Shown piece after piece: positions 13,114 through 26,200 of a stretch of 64,000 nucleotides of DNA. A model generated the notes under the pieces. That model did not search any database and was not told the origin of the DNA. It worked only from the letters and a program-made list of their open reading frames with translations. The translations under genes and the position numbers were made by a program. This DNA is from Montifringilla adamsi. Taxonomy: Eukaryota > Chordata > Aves > Passeriformes > Passeridae. The stretch spans positions 1,210,955 to 1,274,954 of the forward strand of contig JAGGNK010011003.1 in assembly GCA_017590115.1 (NCBI GenBank), written 5' to 3'. The first letter of the stretch is position 1. The number at the start of each line of letters is the position of its first letter.

Positions 13114-14028
13114 TTTATTTTGTTCTTTATATTTTGAAAGTGAAAAGAAATAGTATTGAGTCAATTTCTTTCTTTTTTTTTTTTTTTTTTTTTTTTTAAA
13201 TATTTGTTCTATGTATTTACAAGCCTTAAAGTTGCTCTAAAGGTTCTCAAAGTATCACTAGTACTTTTTTCCCCGGGGTAGCACGGTTTTCAATGAGTTA
13301 TTTTCGGAGCACTCTGGTCCGCAGCGGTTTTCTCAAATGCATTTTTCTTCCGATCCAAGGTTATGTATGGTTTGATTACTATTTTCTTTTTAAATTTCTG
13401 TAGCAAGCTGAGAGGCAGGCAGAAAAATCTGATGATAATAATAAAAAAAAATTGATCTTGTCCTCATCTAGCTCACCCCAACCCCCTTCAAAGTTTTGTT
13501 GATTTATCATGCTTTGAAACAAAACTGAGGTGCGTATGAAGGGGAGGGAAATTTATTTCTCTGCTTTTGTTCTATTATACAATTTGTTTACAGAAACTGC
13601 AAATTTAAAAATTACACTGGCATTTGCAGTCCTTAAAATAATAAATTAAAAGTTTTCAACTTCTTTTTGCTAAACAGATTTGTTTTGCTGTGTGTTTTCC
13701 TAAGTATGAGTCCTTGTTTAAAAAGAAAAGAAAAAGATTAAAACAGAAAATATTTTCTATAAATAATACATGTATTTTGGTTTAGTGCTCCCGCCCTCAG
13801 GTTTGAAGTTTACTTTTGTGGGTTTGTTTTCAAGTACCTTTTTGCCTCCATGATCACCTCGGTGTTTATGGGGTTTTACCTCTCCCACTCGTGCGTGTGT
13901 GGGGCAAGGGGGTCTGCGACAGAGAATTGGCCTTGCTGCACTGTGATTGGCGAAGACGTGAAACTTTTTAAAAAAATACTTAAATTGTTTCTTTTTTGTT
14001 TGTTTGTTTTAAATCTGTATTTTAAGTT
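13114..14028 (-). other. EIF4G3: EIF4G3 3' untranslated region (proximal part)
   Basis: AT-rich, non-coding sequence directly after the EIF4G3 stop codon. Transcript-sense AATAAA hexamers occur at 13552-13557 and 13114-13119, with another farther out at 11985-11990, so several 3' ends are possible and the true one cannot be chosen from sequence. A perfect Pumilio element (UGUAAAUA) is at 13214-13221. A run of about 25 T (A on the transcript strand) lies at 13173-13197. Confidence 0.6.
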
Positions 14029-14210
14029 TTAATTATCCTCTGACTCCTCTTCGGCCTCCCGTAGCCACGTGAAGAACGCCGTGACAGATTTTAGCGCTAC
14101 TCCTTTGCCGTTCTGCTCCGCCGGGTCCTTGCTGCTTTCCCACTTGTAGAAGGCATCCTCCGAAATGACCTCCTCGTCATACAGGCAATCAAAAAACATC
14201 CGCAACAAAT
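14029..14210 (-). CDS. EIF4G3: EIF4G3 last coding exon: end of W2 domain and stop
   Basis: 182 coding nt including a TAA stop at 14029-14031. Encodes (N)[18 protein letters not shown], then [37 protein letters not shown] and the terminal SEDN. The aromatic/acidic box ([18 protein letters not shown]) is the W2 signature that binds MNK kinases in eIF4G. Acceptor TTACTGCAG. The 3' UTR follows without an intron. Confidence 0.97.
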
Positions 14211-17200
14211 CTGCAGTAATGGAATAAAGGCAGGGAACATCTGTCAGCCCTGGCTGCAGATAAGGGGATTAACGTGACCTCTTGGCACGGGAGATGGAGA
14301 GACAAGGAAAACACAGGGCTCTTACTCAGTTATTGCTTCTGGCTGCTCACACTCAGGTGAGGGGGAAAACTGACCCCTCTGACATTGTCTGAGGAGAGGG
14401 AAAGCTGGGAAAGCAGCTGTGGAAATATGTTATTTAGAGACTGGCTGGCAAGCAGGATCTACAGCAGCCCATCTCCTCTGCACCACGTCTGGATTCCCTC
14501 CAACCCCGGATTTTTGTGGCTCATCAGGAAATATAATGCCCAACTAATGTCATAAAGGGCACTAAGGATGATCATATTGGATGTTTTGAGGCACTCCTGG
14601 ATTTTGTGCTGCAGATTCCCTGGGAATCCCTGCTTCTTTGGTTACTCCCTTGCCTCTTGTCCTGCAAGGGTTTTCTGTAGCATCTCTGGGACAAAACTCA
14701 TCAGTTGACCAACTCATTTTATTCCCTCCAAGCCCACAGACATCTGTGGAGTAGCAATGAAAACACCACCCATGCTCTCACATGCCCAGGTACTGCAAAC
14801 TCAACAGATTATTTTCTACTGCTCTTTTTTTGCTCTCTTTTTATCAACAGAGGTTTGTCCTCCCTTCTGTGGGGCTGCTCACAGGAGCAACCAAAAGACG
14901 AGCCGGCCTCTGGCCAAGCATTTGGGAACTTGAGCTGCTCTAAAAATCTGGGATCTGGACAAGCTGAACCCACCCACACCAGCTTCTCTCACCTGCTACC
15001 TACAAAGGTAAGGAAAAGTACATCCTCTTCCTGTCTCCCACAGAACCCCCCTGCCCTTATACAGGCTCAAATCCCCAGCACAGAGGCAACACTTACTAGG
15101 AGGTTGATCAAGTTTTACTATTGATGCTTGTAGTGCATAAAGTGCTTGTAGTTCCTTCTCTGTGTCTGAGTCCAGGTACTTGAGTAAGATGGGCACTCTC
15201 TGTTTGATAACAGCAGTGTCCACTCGGAAGCTGGAAGAGTCCGCTGAGGGGAAGAGGAGAAAGCAGGGTCAGCTTGGCACATGGCAACAGGGACAGGTCT
15301 CTGACTGCCTTTACCAATGCAAACAGCAATCACAAACACAGTTTAGAGTGGAGAGAAAAGGAGGATGAGAAACAACAGGAAGTATTTTTGGTTAATGGCT
15401 ATTTCTGGAAGCCTTGGTCCTTACAGTTCCCCAAGTTCACTGCCTGCAGTCACCCCAGCCCTAACACAAGCAGAAGCAGCACAACCTTACTTTGCAGTGC
15501 AAATGGTGTCTCCAGAGGCAACTGCACTAAAAAGGTTTTTAGAAAATTCTTTTTTTCTAAAAATAACAGGGCAGAAACAGAATCATAAGTTGCACATGAT
15601 ATAAGAAATAGCAAATATAAAAAAACACACATTAGAAGTCCATCAGCCACAAGGATGAATTATTCAGCAGCTTTCAAGTAGATCATGCAACCCAATTAAG
15701 TGATATTTTGAAAACAAAAGTAAAAAACTCAGTTATAGGCAAGGCCAAAATTTAAACTAGAGGATCATTTTCCTTACACAACAGGGAACCCTTAAGCATT
15801 GGAAATGAAGTCCTGTGTCGTGCCTCTGTTAACACTAGGTGGCATGAGCAAGGCTCTGTGCCCAGAGAGAGGAAGGAGCTGGCCTGTCCCTCCCCTCCCT
15901 CACACGGTGGAATCCAGCCCATTCTCTCCCCCAAATCACAGCTCAGAGCAGAACCAGACCCTTTATAAGCATCACTTTTTGCTGTGCCAGATGCCAACAG
16001 TAAAGTTAAAGAAAACCAAGTGAACTGAGCAGATGTTTCTGGCTGCAGTGCTTTACTCAACCCCCGACGGGGGCCTGAGGCTCACGTGTCTGACCTGGGA
16101 GCCCTCCCTTCCCCGTGTTTCCAGCTGTACAGTCAGGCAATTCACATAAACCATCTTTCCAAAACCGAAACTTTGTATATAAAACTCTTACAAGCCCGAG
16201 CCCCAGCCCGGCTTCTTCCTGCTGCCCACGCTGAGTGCCCACGCATCTTTGCTGACACAGGAGTGGAAATGTTAATTGCCTTAATGGTGATCTCAGTCAT
16301 TTCCACCTTCGTTAAGAAAATCAACGAACAATCTGGCTTTACCCAGTGCTGTCTGAGACGCCTGCTCACACAAGGGCACTGGGACACACCAGGGTCACCT
16401 CAGGAGCACCATACCTGGCAAAGTGCCTGGCTGTCATGAGAGGAAGGGACACCCTGCTCTCGGGCACAATCCCAAATGATGGAAAAGCCTTAGTGTGTGA
16501 CCAAACACAGCCTTGGCCAGGGAAATGTGATATAAACCTCAAAAACACCAAATAATTCTTTGCAGGTTTGGTTTGTGTGGTGTTTACGCTGCAAGTTACT
16601 CACCTATAATAGCTGCTTTACAAACTGCTGTCATTAAAGCTCTAAGGAATGTAGGTGAACTCATCTGGCTTTCATCTAGATTAGCCTGGAATCAAGAATA
16701 AATGGACCAGTTAAAAACACAGTGCTGCAGGACTGCAGAACTCCAGTGCTGAGCCTGGCAGCAAGTCCAGGCTCAGCTGCTGCTGTGGCACAAGCCCAGC
16801 TCACCCCTGCAACACTCGGCTTCCCCACTCACTCCTTGGAACTCCCTCAGGGACATCAGCAGGCAACACCAGCTCCCATGGGATCCACGTGCCACTGAGC
16901 ACCTCCCACAAGGAGCTGTTTGTCTGCAGAACCAAACCAAGCACGCTGCGCTCCTGCAACGCCCTCGCACAGTCTCAAAGAGTTTTGGGCTTTCCAACAA
17001 ACTTTACAGCGTGCTCTTTGGGTGGAGATTGTTTATTTTGTAAAAGAAATTCAGGGAATGGCTGTGGAAACTGTCCAAGGCTCCAAAGAGCCTGTGGGTG
17101 ATCCCAGATTTTCAGTGCTGCTTTCATTCCACTCTTAACTCATCTAACAGCAGTGGAAAATGACATTTCTAACACATTGCTCTGCCACAGAAATAACTGA

Positions 17201-20200
17201 ACTGAAGCTGACCAAGATTTAGTACAAGCACAGATGTAAATGCATAGGTTGGGTATAATTTCAGACACTAAACATCTGAGTTAAAGAAGGCAGCCAGAGA
17301 CTGAGAGCAAAGACCAGTGGGATGATAGGTCTTTTTCTCTTTTTTCTTTATTTTTATTTTCTCTTCTAGTGCCTGGCTCAGTGCACTGAAAAGGTGCTCT
17401 CATTGACTACCTAGGATGTTTTTACAGTGGGAAATTTGGAGAGATCATGTTGGGAAAAAATAGTGAAAAGCTTCTTTTCCCTATTTTATGAAGAAATGAT
17501 GTAGCAGTGTACATCTGAAATGTACCAAGTGGCAGAAGCAGGACATTCAGTGTCAGAAAGCCTTAAAAGGTTACACAGTTAATATGGCTAAAAACCTTCC
17601 TTCCTGAAACTGACTCTTAAATGCTGATTATATTTTAGATTTTAATTCTTTGGAAGTATTGATTGCACAGACCAAATCCTCACAGTGTCCCATCCCCTGA
17701 GATGTTCAGACCAGAACATATTTACAAAAGCAGTTAAACAGTCTGCAGGGAGGGTGAAAATCTCTTTGTACCTCTACCCAATCAAAGATTTGTTCATCAT
17801 TCGCCTTGTCCTCAACAATGAGTTTTTCCAGCTGCTTGTTCAGCTCTTCTGCAGACAGTTCTTTCTCTGAAAGTGCTTCTGAGGAACTGGAACAGTCAGA
17901 CTCCGTGAACTCCAACTTCTGCAACACCACATGTGATGATGAGAATTAGTGAAACGTACTTTCCTAGGCTGAATTACACCAGATTGAAGCAGGAAACTAC
18001 ATTTAATTCTGCTTCCTGGCATCTTTCAGCTGCTCAGTTACCATTGCCATATCAACTTTCCCTGTTCCAAAGGTTAGGAAGCATTTTACACATGGGAACT
18101 CCATTATCCAGCAAAGACAAGGAGGCACCTCAGGCAGCTCCAGCTCTGCACAGCAGAGTACAAAATCAAGTGTGTGTTGCCTGGCTGGAGCTATAGGGGC
18201 TGGAATGCAACAACCAGAGCTGGCACTGGCTCAAAGCAATTGCAGCCAATGCCCCAATTCCTTGAAAACTGTGACAGAAGAGCTGCAGTCCCCTCAGCAA
18301 GGCCCAGGCCATGGTAATCATTTCATTTCCTGCAGCACTTCCAAAGTGCCAGAACAGGGCAGTGGATCACTCAAAGCTCCAAAGGGAGACAGTGGCTTCC
18401 TGAGGAGCAGCACCAGCAAGAGGTGAGGTGCCTTCATCAGTCTTGGCTCCCTCCAGTATCATAATCCAAGGTGGGATGAGTGAATAACTGCTACCATTAA
18501 TTGTGGCCCTTCTGCAATTGTCTGTCCTTGCTCTAAAACTCATTACTGAATGTTTTTTTCCCAGTTGGAGAAACAGGTCTCCTAGAGGAAGCCAGGTGAC
18601 TGGAGATGTGAGTCTAGGAGCAGCAGGGACAGGCTTGTCCTCCCTGTGCTTCACAAGGTGATGCTGAAATCATCTACCCCAACTTGGAGACACTTCACCC
18701 CATATTCCAACTGTGCCTAAGAACGGGATGGAAGAGGATGAACGAACGGGATGATCAAAGAAATGATCTGAACTCACCTGTTCCATGAGAAAGGTATGTA
18801 CATCCTCCCCTTCGGGCAAGTAGTCCTTCCAACTGAGGCCAGACTCCCTCCATAAGGCTCCCACTTTCTTATGGCTCTGAAACACAAGCAGTTTGTCCAT
18901 TTAAAGAGCTGAGGGACACCCTGGGAACTCACAGGGGCCGGAATGGTGCAGCTGTGTCAGGAGGAATAAAGGACAGTTCAGCCACCCAACAAACGCCCGG
19001 CAATGAGTGAGAACATCTGGAGACCCCGTGCAGGAGAAACCACATGTGCAATCCCCCCGGGAATGCACATCTTGTCGGGTGGGCAACGCCTTGTGACGGG
19101 CAATGGGCAAGGCAGAAGTGACACGGGGGGTTCGCAGCGAGCTCCGAGGTCACCCAGGAGCAGTGACACGTGGGACAGGGCACCTTCCCACGGCTGACTC
19201 AGACCCTTCTCCTGACTTGCTCCACCACTCACACTCCCTTGCCTTGACAGCAAGGCTCTGGCAAACTGCTCCTTTGAGAAAACTCCTCATTTACACGGCT
19301 GTTTTCTGCGCAGAGACCAAGCCTCAAATTCAGGCACATAATCCCAAAATCTCTCTTCAGCTCCTAGAGTTTATGCAAACCTTGAGAGCAGTGCCCTTGA
19401 GCACAGACAGTTCAGCTTTTTGCAGCCTCTAATGTCACACTGACCTTTGAGCCTCCTGCCTCAGAGAGCACAGTTCTGACACACAGAGTTCTGACAAGAA
19501 TAAAAATGCTGAGCACAACCAGCTCTTTTCACCCAAATGCTTTGCCAAAGTTTCACCTTACAGCACCTGCTCACAGGAGATCACTGAGTAGCCTAAGTCA
19601 AGCTGAGAAATGCTGCCTCATTTTAAGTTTACAAAGCAGATTACAATTTTCAGTTTACAATACAAGTTGTTAAGAGCCAACTGTGCGTAACTCCTGCTCT
19701 GATCCACCAAGGTCTGGATTAGATGGCTGATTTTACACTGAAATACCCGAGTCCAAGTCTTGGCCTGGACAAGATCTGATCAGAAAGCTGTGGCAGAAAC
19801 AGAGACCCAAGGCTGTGCTTCCACACCCAGAGCACAGCAGCTTTTCTTTCACAGAATAGTTTAAAAAAAAACGGAAGCTGACTGTCCAAACAAGTACAAG
19901 ACTAAAATAAATGAATAAAAAGTCACTCTTTGCACTGTTGGACTGAAATGCTCCTGGAACATTCAACATTACTTGAATGCATGCTTGAAAAAATTAAAAA
20001 AAAAAGGCAAGTGAGGGATTTTACAGGGTTGGAAATAGACACTATCCAAAGTGCAGGATTTAGCTGGATTAAAAAAAAAAAAAAAAAAAAAAGACAAAAA
20101 TGGAGATGAGTTACAGGGAAACCACCAAACTGGTAGGACACGCAGCTGTGAGGTGTGAAAGAGAGCTCTCGGAGTCACGGGGTGAGGAGGTGTCACTACC

Positions 20201-23200
20201 CCAGTGCTGGGTGAACCTCAAGAGTCGGCAGGTTTAGTTTGGATAAGCACACAGCAGTCTGAGGCCATCGGGAGCTTATCCGAACCCTGAGAACCTCTCC
20301 GGTCTGCAAGAACAGTTCTCTCGCAAGATTCCCGGCACTTGCTGCTTCTGGTCAGCCCAGAAATCCCTTGAGCATGTCCCTCTTGCAGTATTTCAGCACT
20401 CTTAGCTTCTGGGAGAAGCCAGGTGCAAAGGTACCTGCAAAAGGGAAAAGTGATGAGAAAACAAAAAGTTAACTCAACTTTTTGGAACCTCGTAAGGCTT
20501 GGTTGGAAACTGGGGGTGCGAGGCAGGTTTCCTAAGTTATCTGGACTGGCTGGCCCATCCCTAAATGTCCTCACGTGGGAATGGTGAAGGTTTCATGCAT
20601 GAACACGAGCGCTGCAGCCACTCCTCCCTGCGGAGGACAGGAGCACGGGGCACTCACCATTTGTTTGCATAGAAGGTGCAAGATTTCAGCAAGCAAGACG
20701 CCGGCTCTTCCCACAGGAAGCAAGGGTTTGCTAAATTCTCTAGAATGAAAGAAAAACATGTGTTTTTCTGTTATAACTCGTATTTGGGATGCAAATCCAC
20801 GGGTAGTGATTAAACTGAGGCAGGAAATCACCTTTCACTTCTGACAGGGAGAAAGGATTTGATTAATCCAGCACTGCTGATAAAACATTTAGTGATGCAG
20901 TGACCTTGTCATAACAGGGCTAATTACAAAGACTTTAATTTTGCATTAAAAAATATGTCATATTTATGTCAAACCCACTCATTTTTGTGGGATGCTGCAC
21001 TTGGGTAGAGGGAAAAGACTTATTTTCTTAATATACTGTTAATAGAAATAGGAACCATTCAACTGGCTCACAGTTAATCCCCAAATATGTAAGGACATAC
21101 AGAAAATACAGGGATTCTAGTCCAGGAAATGGTTTCTGGTCTTGCAGACAAGGTTTTGTGCCCATTTAAGGCAGTGCACAGGTGGTAAAGACATGGAAGC
21201 CCATAGTTTGGGCAGGGACACCTTCCACTGTCTTAGGCTGCTCCAAGCCCCATCCAGCCTGGCCTTGAACACCTCCAGGGATAAGGCAGGCACAGCTGCT
21301 CTGGGCTAACTGTGCCAGGGCCTCCCCACCCTCACAGAGGGGAATTTATTCCAAATATCCCACCTAGCCCAGCACTCCTTCAGTCACCCTCTGCAATACC
21401 TCACTCTCTGCAAGTCTAATTCCCAGAGCCTCTGTGCTCCCAAATGGCTCCATCTACAGCACTGGGGTATTTTTAAGCTCTGCTGGAACCAACAACAGAC
21501 TTATGGATAAAACTCTTCTCCAAGGGTGAAAGCACCAAGCTCCTTCTCAGCAGAGATTTCAGGCTGGTGTGGGCCCCCAAGGATGTGCAACAGCTCTCCT
21601 GGGGGAGCTGAGGCTCCAGCACTGCTCATCCTTCACCTACTGATGGGAACCACACTGAGAAAACACTACAGGCACAGCTGGGAAAGCATCACTTACTGTA
21701 TAAGTTCTCTCATAGAGATTCCTCCTTCTTTTAACATGGGGGTCACCAGCTCAGCCAGGTACAACCAGATATGGGGTATATCTATGGCCATGTCATCTGC
21801 CATCTCCAGGGTCTCAGAAAAACTTCAGAAGGAGAAAAAAATATCAAGTATTAAACAAAATTTAATTGGAGACATTTCCTTCAAAGAAATCTGCACTTTA
21901 AAAATACTTTGTAACATAAAAGAGGAGTGAAAAGAGAGAGGAGTGAGGACAATCACAAAGGTAACAAAAAACCTATTGCCATTTTATGTCTTTGGTACTT
22001 CCCAAGTGCCAAGACTGAATTTCTCCATGCAGTAACAAGGAGAATATGTGGAAAAGACATCACCTTTTGTAGATCCAACAGACACATCCAGGAAACCTCC
22101 AGTTATAATAATTCTTATATCCCAGTACAAAACCACTTGCTAAACAGTAACATCTATAAAACTAAAAAGCTTTTTTGTCTATATATATAAACCATCAAGT
22201 AAATGAAAGCTTCTTAAGAATATCCAAACATTTAGAGAAGGGGGTTAATCCTAACAGAATTCCAAAGGTAAGGTAAGCAGTAAAATGTCTGTAAGAACTC
22301 AGTTCAGCAGAGAAGAGTTTCTATCTGCAGCAGGAATTATAGGAGTGCTCCCCAGTGATACACTTTCCAGAATGGCTCAAAACTCTTCTATCCCATGAAA
22401 CCCTTACAGGTGGCATCACTTCCCATGCCTGGGAGATGGTAATTTTTCTGCTCTCCTGCCAGTTTCTATCATGGTTTGTTTCTCCCTGAAAATCTTGAGA
22501 AGTCCAGTGTCCTGTTTAGTGACTATAAATCCACATTTTTTCTTAATGTTTCAAATCAGGAACCATCTCCTTTGCTTTATTCTTTGCAACCTCTGCTGCT
22601 CCTCCAGCCTTTCTGCCAGAAATTGTTCTCCTGTTGTTCTTCTCCCCAGCTGTGGGCTGGGACCAGTGTTCATCCTCATTAGACTTCTCCTGTGTCAGCA
22701 GGTGAGGTGGTTTCTGGTGTTCTCCTCAGCACTCACTGAACACCACTTGCCCTTTCCATCACCTTCATGAGGTTGTTTCACATTGTTTATGTCACATTCA
22801 GAGCACAGATCCCAACATTTCATCATGATCCACTTATCCAAACTCCAGGAAGCTCAATAACAGCTTTAATCAGAATACATTTTGGCTGTGTATCACCTCA
22901 AATGAGTCCCTCTGACCAGCAGTGCTGTGTGGACACAAGAGTATTTCCTGTGGATTTAGATTTTTTCAGCTGTTCCATACTGTTTTGAGCTCAGGCTTCC
23001 TAAACCTTTCCTGTGAGCTGGAAGAAGTTCAGGACAGACACAGGTGCAGGGAGTTTCCTGTCAGAGCGGTCGGTGGTACCACAATGACAGGGACTCAGAT
23101 TAAAGCCAGACAGATCCAACTCCTCAGAAACTCACTATGCTCCATCTGCTCCTTCACTGCTGCATTTGTGCCTATCCCTGTTTTATCCCTCCTGCTCTGC

Positions 23201-26200
23201 ACCCCAGCAAGGACTGAGTGCCACGAGGCACCTCCACGGGAACAGGGATTGTTTTAGGACTGGACACCAGGCTGGGAACACAAAATTCAGGGAATTGAAA
23301 TGAGCCAGCAGCCAAAACTGGGGTCTCTCTTGGCAGGTCCAACTCATCTGCTGTGTGTTCTCCTCAGCCCCCCAAGGGTTTGGCTCTCCAGCTCAAGTGT
23401 CCTGGAAATGGCATGGTGTGGGTGAAGCCTTCTTCCCAGTGGGAGAGTGGCTGAGGCTCTGTGTGCACAGGAGCTCAGAGCTCCCAGGTGCTGATGTTGT
23501 GGGAAGGATTGTGACTCTCTCCTCTTCCAGTTACATTCAGGGATTTGCAAAAGGCAAATAGGGAGAAATGCAGCACAGAACAGGGATCTAAGCACACATG
23601 TTTAAACAGACACCTACAGATCTGCTTCAAAATAAAAGCTGATATAAATATGAACATATTTATGTTCACTACAGCATCTGAAACACTTTAAAATATATTA
23701 CAATAATAATATTCCTCATAAATACACCCAGATGATACAGTCCTTCCAAAAGCAGGTGTGGAGAGGGCAGGATACCAAAACAAGGTGGGAGATCATTTCT
23801 CTGCAGCACAGCATCCATTTGCAAGAAACACTGAGGAAAAGAATCTGTGGATTCTCTGTGCAGAATACCAACCCCTTGAAGAAATCCTGCTTGCTCAGCT
23901 TTCCTGAGTGCACCAGCTGATGTAACAACTGGCCCATGTGATCCCTGGTGATCTGACTCCGCTCCAGCGTGGACTCCACGCCCACGCGCACGAACACGGG
24001 CAGCAGGTTCTGGGCACTCAGCTCCTCCACGCACTGCATGGCCTCCTGTGGAACGACACACAGCAGTCACCCCCAGCTGAAAAGGAGCAAACATGTGGCA
24101 CAAGAGTATTTCCTACTGCAACACCGGGGATTTTTAGTGAAATGAGGATTTAGTAAGGCTGCCAGGCAAAGTGCTGAATTAGGCTGTGGAACCTCGTCAC
24201 ATAATAATAACAAAAACAACAGTAATAGCAATAATGGAATTTATACCACTCAGGTAACAATTCTTAAAATGCACAATCACATTCCAGAGCTGCTTGGTGA
24301 AATGGCAGGAGTTATCTTCTGGATGCCGCCAAAACAGTGATTACTACATCGAACATCAAGTCAAAAAAAGGGTATCGGATCAGATTTGTTACCGATCTGA
24401 CCTGGCACAAATGCCTGTGTTACAAACCCACAGCCCATGAAGAAGCAGAAAATAGCTGGGGAGCACTTGGAGAAGATTTCCCCTTTCTAAAGCTCCCACT
24501 TTCTGACTTGAGCATTTTGCAACCTGAACAAAGAAACACTCAGAGACTTAGAGAGCAGCTCTCAAAGTCCCACATCAAAAATCTCAATTACCACCACAAG
24601 GACCTTCCAGGGACCTCCTGAGCCCACAGATCTCAGTGGCCTTCCTGACCACAGGCACCTGCTCTGTGACTAGTTATGCCCTGAGTTACCAAGAGCTGGC
24701 AGCCCCAGATGTGTTTCCTCAGGCCCTGCAGGGCTTTTTCCTGCAGGTCAGGAGCCCGCTGGTCCTGGCCTGTGTGCTCGGGCTGGAGCTCATCACAGGA
24801 TCCTCTGTCCTGGTACACACAGGGAACCCTGATGTCACCAGGGTCACAGCTCAGCGGTTTGAGCTCATGGTCAGGTCAGACTCTGCAAGGGGCTGTTCTC
24901 TGCTCTACACAGCAGGAGCTCACTCACGGGTTGCTGCAGGAACATGAGTTTAAGCAGTCAGAGCTTCGCTGCACCTGAAGAGTGCCAAGAATCCCCCAGT
25001 ACCAAGTAATTCCTGATGCAAACAAGCTGCCTCAATTCCATGGACTTTTAACCAGCCCTGCCCTGTCTAATGCAATTCAGCCCCATTTCCAGGCAGCCAC
25101 AGAAATACATTGCTGTATTTGCAAACAGGGAACTGAAGAGGCCCCTTCATCACAGGCATCCAGGGGAGCCTCCGGAGTCCATCCTAAGCAGGAAAAAGAG
25201 CAGAGACTCCTTGGCTCACCAGCCCCTGGGTCCCAGGCCAGCTCACTGCCAATCAGAGCAAGGTTTTTTCTCTCCAAACCAAGTATTTAATAATTTATCC
25301 CAATAACTAGATGTGAACTCTAAACAATCCATCATGAGAATATTCCTCTTTCCAATTATTAATTGGAAGTCCAATGAAATGGAAGCAGCAACACTGCTTT
25401 TAGGGTGCCAAACCAGCAACTCCCAAGTGCTGCCATTTCAAACTTGGCAGGTTTGAAAATTTATTTCAGTGAAAGATCAAATGAAGCAGCTTTGCAGCCA
25501 ATGTAACACTTCTTGCAAACTCCCTGGATGAGCTAAAAAACCCATTTACAAGGGAAACAAAATTTCAACCTTTTAACTAGGAAGTGATGACAGCTGCTCA
25601 GTAATTTCCAATGTTTATTAAAAATCCTCTGGAGTGTTTTGTTCAATATTTAGTATTGCTTTATCTGCCTCCAGATCAGAGCAGCACATGCTTTGATAAC
25701 TAAATGAAAACCTCTGTTTATTTTCCCACTAGCTTTTCTGCTTCCAAAATTGCTGGTATTATGGAGCTGCTCAGTGATTCATGACAGATACACATCCATC
25801 TTGCTACTTAAAACACACAGGCTGGGCTATTTTTCCTATTACCAGAGGGCAGCAAACAAGCTTGGGAGACAACTGTCCTGAGAAGTGCCCCTGGAGCTGC
25901 TGCTGGGCTCTGTCTGGCCTCGCTGCCTCTGTGTGGGCTGGGTGCTCACAGAGACACACCCTGGAGAGAAATCACTGCTGCCCCTCAGATTTGGCTGTTA
26001 AGTGAGGCTTTCATCTTGCTTACCTTAAAATCATTAATATGCAAGAACTCATCAATGATAGATTTGCATTTTCTCTCTATTTCCTCTTCTGATAGCGAAG
26101 GCTTTTCTTGCACTGGAGCTGGGGGAACTTCTGGCTTGGCTGGTGGAAATACAACAACAAAAAATGTTTGGAAAAGGAAAATCACCATTTTAGAGATGAC

